From contig JAHEWK010000010.1 of assembly GCA_020740775.1 (NCBI GenBank), forward strand, positions 186,001 to 250,000: a stretch of DNA of 64,000 nucleotides, read 5' to 3'. Under the pieces are notes generated by a model. It saw only the letters and a list, made by a program, of their open reading frames with translations, did no database searches and had not been told where the DNA came from. The DNA comes from Ilyonectria destructans. Taxonomy: Eukaryota; Ascomycota; Sordariomycetes; Hypocreales; Nectriaceae. The position numbers and the translations under genes are program-made. The first letter of the stretch is position 1. The number at the start of each line of letters is the position of its first letter. Below, in pieces: positions 57,398 through 64,000 of the stretch.

Positions 57398-58044
57398 ATT
57401 ACCACCCCCCCGGTATAAGGAAAAAGAAGTCTCAGACCTTGACCCCCTCTCGCCACTGGTCGCGGGGGTCGGGTGTCGCTTTCTGCTTGGTTATTTTCTC
57501 TCTCGGTTGCTGCTTGGGAAGCCTTGGTTTTTATGTCACACGGGCCTGGTGTTGGGAACTTATTGGTTTTAACTCTTGTTGACGGATGCTTATGACGATC
57601 GACGGACGAGATGATGTCGTCCTCATGACCCAAAAGGAATAAGATGGATGGAAGGCATACATATATGGGAGGAAGATGGGCTATTTTTAGTCAATGGCCC
57701 CTACCGAGATGGCTTTTTATCTCGGCCATTCTTATCCTTTTTTTTTTGCAACCGGTTTCTGCATGGAAGGCGTTGATCTTCTCTCGTCCACTATATTTTG
57801 GCTGACCTGGGGAGGTTTAGAAAGAGGACGCACCTTGTACTATTGCCAAATACGCCGGCTTGAATGCGAGCGTAACGACCCGCAACTCCCTCACTTATCT
57901 CTCTTGATTGTGTCTGTTTCTCGTGATTCATTAAAGCCCAAGCAGTCGCGGTACGAATTGTCTTATTACAATGACTATAAACAGGGCTAGAATATACGCT
58001 CACTAACTTGAAAATGTATGTATAGAATATATGTACAGCATCGT
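57398..58044. other. 3' region of eIF6
   Basis: The stretch holds the eIF6 3' UTR and possibly the 3' UTR of the minus-strand fragment. No gene is seen. Confidence 0.4.
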
Positions 58045-58560
58045 TCAACATTGCATCGTGTCAGGTCCACCACACGGCCGTGGTTGAAACGAATTTGATA
58101 CTTTGCGGTCCTCGGCCGTGATCTCCGTTGTCGACCCTTCGATGCCCGACTCAGCGCAGGTGGTAGATTCGTCGAGATATCTCTGCAGCATACATGCTGG
58201 AGGGGTTTGTGCAACACCCATGAACATGTTGACATACAATCTGGCGAGGGATTCAACAACTTCAAGGATCCTGGATGTGTCGGTTTTGATAGCCTTGGTG
58301 TGTTGCAATAGCGCCTCCGTGCAAGTCTTGATCTCTAGGGTGGTACAATCGACCTCTTGTAATTTTGTCCTGGGAGTTGTTAACCGAGAGCATACAGACC
58401 ACCAACTCTGGGGTTATCAAGTGCAAAAACCTACTGGTTGATCTCTTCAACATCACCACGGGCATCACGAACGTCCCGTATGAATGCCATGAGGCTCGTG
58501 CTTAGCGTGGTGATGGTGCCAGCCAAGGCGATGGAAGTGCCTGCTATGGAACTATTGAGA
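58045..58560 (-). pseudogene. Fragment resembling the N-terminal domain of fungal STAND/ankyrin proteins
   Basis: The minus strand reads SIAGTSIALAGTITTLSTSL, MAFIRDVRDARGDVEEINQ, then after a 65-nt intron (58370-58434, GTAGGT to CCCAG) TKLQEVDCTTLEIKTCTEALLQH and TKAIKTDTSRILEVVESLARLYVN, ending at TGA 58045. The helical pattern and the SIAGTSIALAGT opening resemble the N-terminal domain found before NACHT, ankyrin or similar repeats in fungal STAND proteins. Here there is no ATPase or repeat part, the middle of the domain seems shortened, and the first ATG of the frame (58490) lies inside the domain. A short orphan gene of 126 aa from 58490 is possible, but a truncated relic is more likely. 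The family name is from memory and needs a profile search. Confidence 0.4.
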
Positions 58561-59141
58561 AGAACGTTGGCTAGATTGGGGCTTTCCAGATGATGATGTT
58601 CTTGCGGTATCGGGCTGTGATGCGAGTAATTGAAAGGGAATTGGACAATATTGAAGTCTATTAAAACAAACTGCAACTGATAGAGCCAAGTCAAAGAACT
58701 GAAAAGGATGAAGGCATATTTCTCTGTTTATAGAGCAGCCAGGTTCCTCTATTCTGGTGCCTCCAACCTTGGTCACTACTGATTCGTCTTGAGCTGTCGA
58801 TGTGAGCAGATGTGGGCGTCCTGGTGAATGGGACATGTTGGTTCGGATGGATTAGTCTTGGTGTTCAACCCTGGCTACGATTGATTGGGCTTCAGTTGTT
58901 CTACGGAAGTAATAATTGATTGGTTCTGGGCCGTCATGGTGGTGGATTTCTTTCAGAACAACCCGCCACTACACCATCGCCGCAAAATGTCTGGACCCCA
59001 CGTCTCACCGCCTGCCGGTTTAGGCCATGCATCACCACCCCCACCAAGAACGAGGGTCACAATAGCTTCATCGTCCAAATCTTCAGATTCAAGCCCTCAT
59101 ACTCATACACTTGCTCTCTTCCCCTGCACCGCCCGCTCGCA
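58561..59141. other. Upstream regions of the STAND-like fragment and EFM4
   Basis: A TATA-like CTCTATAAACAG (minus strand, near 58731) lies about 240 bases before the fragment's internal ATG. The right part is C/A-rich and should be the EFM4 promoter and leader. An ATG-initiated 95-codon minus frame at 58552-58836 is not protein-like. Confidence 0.35.
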
Positions 59142-59995
59142 ATGGCCTCACCCGATCAACCCCAGCACCTTGAGCCTTCCAAGCTTGGCACAAAGGAATA
59201 GTTCGTCCAACCGATCCCATCTTACTCCATCTCCCCTCCCCATCGCAACCAACTAACACCACCACAAACAGCTGGGATACCCTCTACACCCGCGAAATCT
59301 CCAACCACGCCGCAGACCCGTCAGACATCGGCACCGTCTGGTTCGACGACTCCGATGCTGAGACCAAGATCCTCGACTTCCTCGACCGCCTGGCCGACGG
59401 CGATCTCGAGTTGCTCGTCGAGGACCTGACCATCTCGCGCGACGACGCCACCTTCCTCGATCTCGGCTGCGGCAACGGCTCCCTCCTCTTTGCTCTCCGC
59501 GACGAATCCTGGCCGGGACGCGCCCTGGGTGTCGACTACAGCCCGCAGAGCATCGCCCTCGCGCGCCAGATCACCGTGACCAAGCAAGCCGAAGCCGACA
59601 CCGAGCCCGACGCCGATTCTCCCAATCCCGTCGAGTTCCAGGAGTGGGACGTTATCGCCGGGCCCTTCGACACCGTCCTCAACGGGCCCCAGGCCGACGG
59701 TTGGGATATTGTGTTGGACAAGGGCACCTTCGACGCCATCTGCCTCAGCGACGAACAGGACGCCCAGGGCCGACGCCTTTGCGAGGGATATCGGGACCGC
59801 GTTCTGCATCTAGTCAAAAAGGGCGGCATCTTCCTCGTTACGAGCTGCAATTGGACCGAGTCGGAGCTGCAGGGCTGGTTCGAGCGCCGGGGCGACGACG
59901 GTTTCGACCTTGCCGGGAAGGTCGAGTACAAGTCCTTCAGCTTCGGCGGTGCCAAGGGGCAGACCATCAGCACTCTGTGTTTCCGCAGGGTGTAG
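59142..59995 (+). CDS. EFM4: eEF1A lysine methyltransferase EFM4 (METTL10 family)
   Basis: Predicted 260 aa from exons 59142-59200 and 59272-59995. EFM4 transfers methyl groups from S-adenosylmethionine to a lysine of translation elongation factor eEF1A in the cytoplasm. The N-terminus has the family opening SKLGTKEYWDTLYTRE, which spans the intron, followed by GTVWFDDSDAETKI. The SAM-binding motif I is FLDLGCGNGS near residue 82, the acidic motif after it is GVDYSPQS, and the family hallmark LDKGTFDAI follows. LVTSCNWTESEL is near the end. A roughly 16-residue acidic insertion (EADTEPDADSPNPVE) sits between strands. The intron has an unusual donor, GTTCGT. Confidence 0.92.
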
Positions 59996-60488
59996 GCGTA
60001 GGTAGGAGTTGGTGTTGATGCCGAGTAGAATGAATATAAAATCAAGATACCCCCTTCAAAATGAGACTCTCACGGTTGCGTGCTGACTTCAGCACCTAGT
60101 GCAAATGCAAATACCATTCACTTCATCTGCTCTGTAAACTCTGTGTATCATACATCGGTATTTGGGTTCCAGTCGATGACCGGACCGTTGGGTTCTAGCC
60201 TCAACACCAGCACTCCTGCTGACCCAGCCCGCCTGTTGGCCACGCACTCTTTGTCACTTTCATCACTCTTGTGAACCTCATCCCTCTCATCACTCTCGTC
60301 ATCCTTCAGCAGTTTTCTTTTGTCTGCGCAAAACACCCGGTGCATATCCATTCGCCTTGCCTCGCCCCAGCCTCTAGAATGCAATGCGCGCCGCCGCATA
60401 GTTCCATGTCCTCTGGCCACAGAGTCGTAAACAGGGGCAACGAAAATAGCTGTCGTGGCAACAAGAATTGCTTCATTACGTCTCTCAT
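59996..60488. other. Convergent 3' region between EFM4 and PP2A-A
   Basis: The two genes converge here and nothing else is seen. Confidence 0.4.
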
Positions 60489-62860
60489 CTATGGTGATGT
60501 ATTCATAGGCTCTCCACCCGCAATGGGTCCTGTCACGGCCGCCGCCGCCGTTGTCGCAAAGTACCGCACGTCCACATCATCGTCCTTCTGCAGCTTGCCC
60601 AGGTTGGGTACGACCCTCTGTTGGATCAGCTCCATGCCCCGCGGTGACGGCACGATCTCGGCGCTCTGCTTCTCCAGGTCGTACAGCGTTCCTTCGTCGG
60701 GCAGGCGTCGCAGAACCTCGATCAGGACAGCATACGTCTTGGCAACGTTGAACCGAATGTTGGGGATATCGTCGCCGACCAGCTTGTCCAGCATGGGCAA
60801 GATGGACTTGGCAATCACATCCATGCTCACCACCGTCGCTAGAGTCTACACAAATGTCTTGGTTAGCTAGAAATCCACCACAGGGAAAAAAGTGCAGCGC
60901 CTTACCGAGATGGCAAAGCAGGTCGTCATTCGGTAGAGATAGTTGGGGTGGTTGCCCATAGCCATGACCTTGGGGATGATCGCCTCGCTGGCCCACTCCA
61001 CACCGAACACCTCCGTCAGCTTCTTAAGGTTGTGAGTTGCCGCCTCACGGATTGAGAAGACGGTGTCTCCGAGCCACCCCATGCACAGAGTGCTGAGCTT
61101 CTCGTCGAAGAACTGGACGCCCAGCTGGCTGGCGAGGAGCGGGATGTACTCGATGATGGCCAGGCGCACTCGCCACTGCTTGTCCTCGGCTAGCTGCACG
61201 ATGGCAGGGAGGAGAGACTGCGAGAGGAGATCGATACCAATCACTAGTCCTTGTTAGCTTGCCGGGGTCTCAAGGCGCAGGGATGTTGGGACCAAGTACC
61301 TTGGTTGACGAGCTCCAGCTTCGAGATGATGTGGAGCCTGACCTCGGGGAACTCATCCTTGAGCATCTGAAGGAACATGGGGAGCAGGTGGTCGATAGTT
61401 CTGTAATAGACGTGAGCATGGGTTAGACAGCAAACAGGGGCGTTGGACGTACTCTTGTTTTCCAAGGATAGGAGCCAGGCCGCTGATCTGGGTGCCCAGA
61501 GCAGCTCGGACGTGCTGGGAGGTATCGGACACGAGGTCTTCGATGCTGCTCATGATGTCATTGAGGAGCGTGTTGCGGTCGACGAGGGCGCAGAAGCCGG
61601 GGATTTGGCCAGCGATGGCGGTTCGGACCTCGGCTTCGTTGTCCTTGAGGAGCTTTACGAATGCGGGGACGAGATCCCTCGAGACGACCTCCTCGTCAAC
61701 AGCCTTGGCGATCTGTGGGAGACAATAGATTAGCATGATGTGTAGGCAGCGGCTAGGATCGGACATCTCTGGTGTACCTTTTCAAATCGATCCGCAATCA
61801 TATATCGGACCCTCCAGCTCTTGTCTTCTATCAAGTTGCGCAGCGACGTGAGGAGGACACCATGGCTTGACTGCTGCTCCTTAGGAACGGCCTCGGCGAC
61901 GGAAATGAGGATCTCGACTGTCAATAACCGGACGCTGTCCTGGTCGTCCTGAGCAAGGTGTTGGAAGAGGGGTATCATTTCGTCGACAACGATGGCGGCT
62001 GGCATTTCTTTGACGAACTTGGCCAGGTTGGTGGCGGCCTGACGGCGGACCATGGGAGTCTCATCGTGGACCAAAAGGCCGAATTGTTGGCGCAGCTGCT
62101 CCTGGATAGGAGGAGAGACCTTCTTGTAGGGGGTTGTGAAGAGGCCGCATCCCGAGACCTTGGATGTGAACCAATCGGCCTTGGCGAGGCGGATGGTGAG
62201 GGGGATGAAGTATTCCTCGACTTGTTGCGACGAGAGCTCGCTGCAGATCTTGTTGAGGGACTCGACGGCCTGGGTGTAGAATGGTTAGAATGGCGAGGAG
62301 AGGATGGCGAAGACGGGGAAGCGTGAATTTACCTTGTCGCGCACGACGGGCTCTTCGATGGCGGCGAGGTTCTCAAGGGGCGAGAGCAGGACGTGACCCC
62401 ACTGGGGACCGCCGACGTACTCGACGAAACCACCGAGCTCCTCACTCAGGGCGACCAAAACCTCATCCTCATCTTCCACGGACTCTGTAAATGTTTGATG
62501 GTTAGGGGAGCTGTTCTATCATGGCTGGGTGGACGAAGCAGGGACGAAGCAGGGACGCAGCAGGGACGCAGCAGGGACGAGGGGCGGCAGGCGAAGATTT
62601 GACTGACCATCGAGGAAGGGGATGAGCTCCTCGCGGGTTCGCTCGGCGCCGAGGGCGAGGGCAATGGTTGAGAGACGGTGGATGGCGTTGAGACGGAGCA
62701 AAACATCGTCGTGCTGGCGGGGAACGGAGGTCAGCAGGAGCAGCAGAGGCAGCTGAAGCAGCGGCAGCAGGATAGCGTGGCGTCACCGCCATACCTTTAG
62801 CTCGTCGATGAGGACTGCGATGGGGTACAGCTCATCGCTGGAGTTGGGCGCGTCAGCCAT
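60489..62860 (-). CDS. TPD3: Protein phosphatase 2A scaffold subunit A
   Basis: Predicted 623 aa (yeast Tpd3 is 635). Seven introns: 62714-62794, 62485-62607, 62270-62332, 61713-61777, 61401-61452, 61244-61299 and 60846-60905. The protein is a stack of HEAT repeats that joins the PP2A catalytic subunit to B-type regulatory subunits. Repeats are visible throughout, for example [114 protein letters not shown] and [18 protein letters not shown]. The WRVR repeats with their Asp/Trp and Arg are family hallmarks. The tail runs past the last repeat with [14 protein letters not shown]. All splice junctions are GT-AG. The 123-nt second intron is lengthened by an 11-bp tandem repeat. Confidence 0.96.
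62531..62580 (+). repeat. 11-bp minisatellite in PP2A-A intron 2
   Basis: About 4.5 copies of GGGACGMAGCA lie within the 123-nt intron. The array accounts for most of the intron's extra length compared with its 50-80 nt neighbours. Copy number could vary between strains without touching the coding sequence. Confidence 0.8.
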
Positions 62861-64000
62861 GGCGTGCAGGACGTGCAGGGCGGCAGGATCGCGGAAGTGT
62901 CGAGGGAGGCGGGCAGCGTCTCGGCGGAAGCGAAGTGGTCGTTAGGGAGGAGTGGTAGGAGGATGGAGATGGGGGGTGGATCGCGTGCGGGTGGGTGATG
63001 CAATGATTTGCGCGGAGTCCCAACACACGATTTTTGGCAGGCGAGACGGCCAAGCGGAGAGGCAGGTCAGCGCGATATCGGACAGCGACTGACCGGCGAG
63101 GGAGAGAATCGGGCGGGGATGGATCTGGCCGGAGACGCGGACGGGGATGCGGTCGTGGAGGTCGAGGCCGTGGCCGTGGACATGTGAATGAAATGAGGGA
63201 GGGAGATGTTTCTGAGTTGGCCGTCGGGGCGAGAGGAGAGAGGGAGAGAGGCTCTTCGACAGCGACAACAGTGGCAGCAGGCGGTGGTGGCGGGCGGTAG
63301 CGGGCAGCGGGTGGGTTTAGGCAGGTCGGTAGGTACCTAAGATGGTGGGTGAGTGCTCTGTGATCTAGGTAAGGTAGGTAGGTAGGTGCGCTCTGTGTGC
63401 AATGTGCTCTGTGCTCTTCCCTTCAGCGCTGTGCCCGCTGCGTTGGAGCCCAGCCGGAAGGAGACAGAGCTGGCAACTGGCAACTGGCAACTGGCAACAG
63501 GGGGGAGGCCAAAGGAGGGGAGGAGGGAAATAGCGACCAGGGGCGGTTTAGGTTGGTGTGGCTGGGGTGGGGAGGGGCGCTGTGGCTCCTCATCTCATTG
63601 GATTCGTAGGCCACCCCCCAGCGATGAGCTACAGTGGCCATCACAGCAAGCACCAGTCACAGCCTCCAACCACGAATGGGATGCCGTGATAAGCACGCAG
63701 GCGACACGCACAAGTTTTTAAAAAATTGCACCCAGGCGCTGGGGCGTTTTGGGGGGATCGCAAGTCAGCCCCCCCTCTCCGACCGTCAAAGGAATCCGGG
63801 CCAAATTAGTCAAGGCCTTTGGGAAGGATCCATCCATCTTTTTTTTTGATAGGGCCTCGCCCAGCAGATTACCGTCAGCTCAGGATTGGATGGGGAGTCT
63901 ACGGAGTACCTCTCTTCGCCACGTCTCCAGGGCCACCCGCACGGACGCTCGCTCATGGGCGCTGAGGTACTGTCGGTATCGACAGCCGTCCACTGAAACC
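62861..64000. other. PP2A-A upstream region, no gene seen
   Basis: The first 400 bases should be the PP2A-A promoter and leader. TAGGTA repeats lie near 63330-63385 and four copies of TGGCAAC at 63471-63498. No supported gene reaches the window end. Confidence 0.4.

Noticed and set aside
1..64000. tRNA and rRNA genes
   Set aside because: I scanned for B-box-like GGTTCGANTCC and paired A-box sequence and found no stretch that folds into a convincing tRNA. A covariance-model scan was not possible.

Overview
This window is nuclear DNA of a filamentous ascomycete. The protein-coding genes are split by short introns (mostly 50-85 nt) with GTRNGT donors, CTAAC/CTGAC-type branch sites and YAG acceptors. 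The proteins look like Pezizomycotina, probably Sordariomycetes and perhaps Hypocreales; that placement is inference from protein character, not from a search. For 13 of the 14 recognised or confidently modelled genes, and for one less certain model, I placed splice sites by hand and checked that the summed exons are a multiple of three.

Core region 2.3-39.5 kb. In order: a YAK1/DYRK protein kinase (+), an RRM RNA-binding protein (-), a mitochondrial PPR-like protein (+), an unrecognised gene (-), DNA polymerase alpha POL1 (+), translation factor eIF4G (-), a gene-poor 5 kb stretch, the spliceosomal helicase Aquarius/Cwf11 (-), a THO-complex subunit THOC1/Hpr1 carrying a C-terminal guanylate-kinase-like domain (+), and eIF5 (-). 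Aquarius and THOC1 diverge from one 544-bp promoter, and the RRM and PPR genes diverge from one 502-bp promoter.

Accessory island about 40-51 kb. It is gene-poor and locally AT-richer, with damaged or lineage-specific material: a small unknown ORF, a CHAT-domain (caspase-like) pseudogene with frameshifts and a lost catalytic His, a partial unknown gene with a second decayed copy at 11.1 kb, an intact-looking cytochrome P450 that needs a 4-nt micro-exon, and an 80-aa Cys-rich protein.

Second core region 51-63 kb: a long Gln-rich protein with a conserved-looking C-terminal half (+), eIF6 (+), a fragment resembling the N-terminal domain of fungal STAND/ankyrin proteins (-), the eEF1A lysine methyltransferase EFM4 (+), and the PP2A scaffold subunit A/TPD3 (-).

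Many of the genes serve gene expression (eIF4G, eIF5, eIF6, EFM4, Aquarius, THOC1, the RRM protein) or growth control (YAK1, PP2A-A, POL1). They are separately promoted genes, not an operon. The most unusual items are the THOC1-guanylate-kinase fusion with an eroded GMP site, the P450 micro-exon, the CHAT relic, the duplicated unknown relic and the MluI-box cluster in front of POL1.
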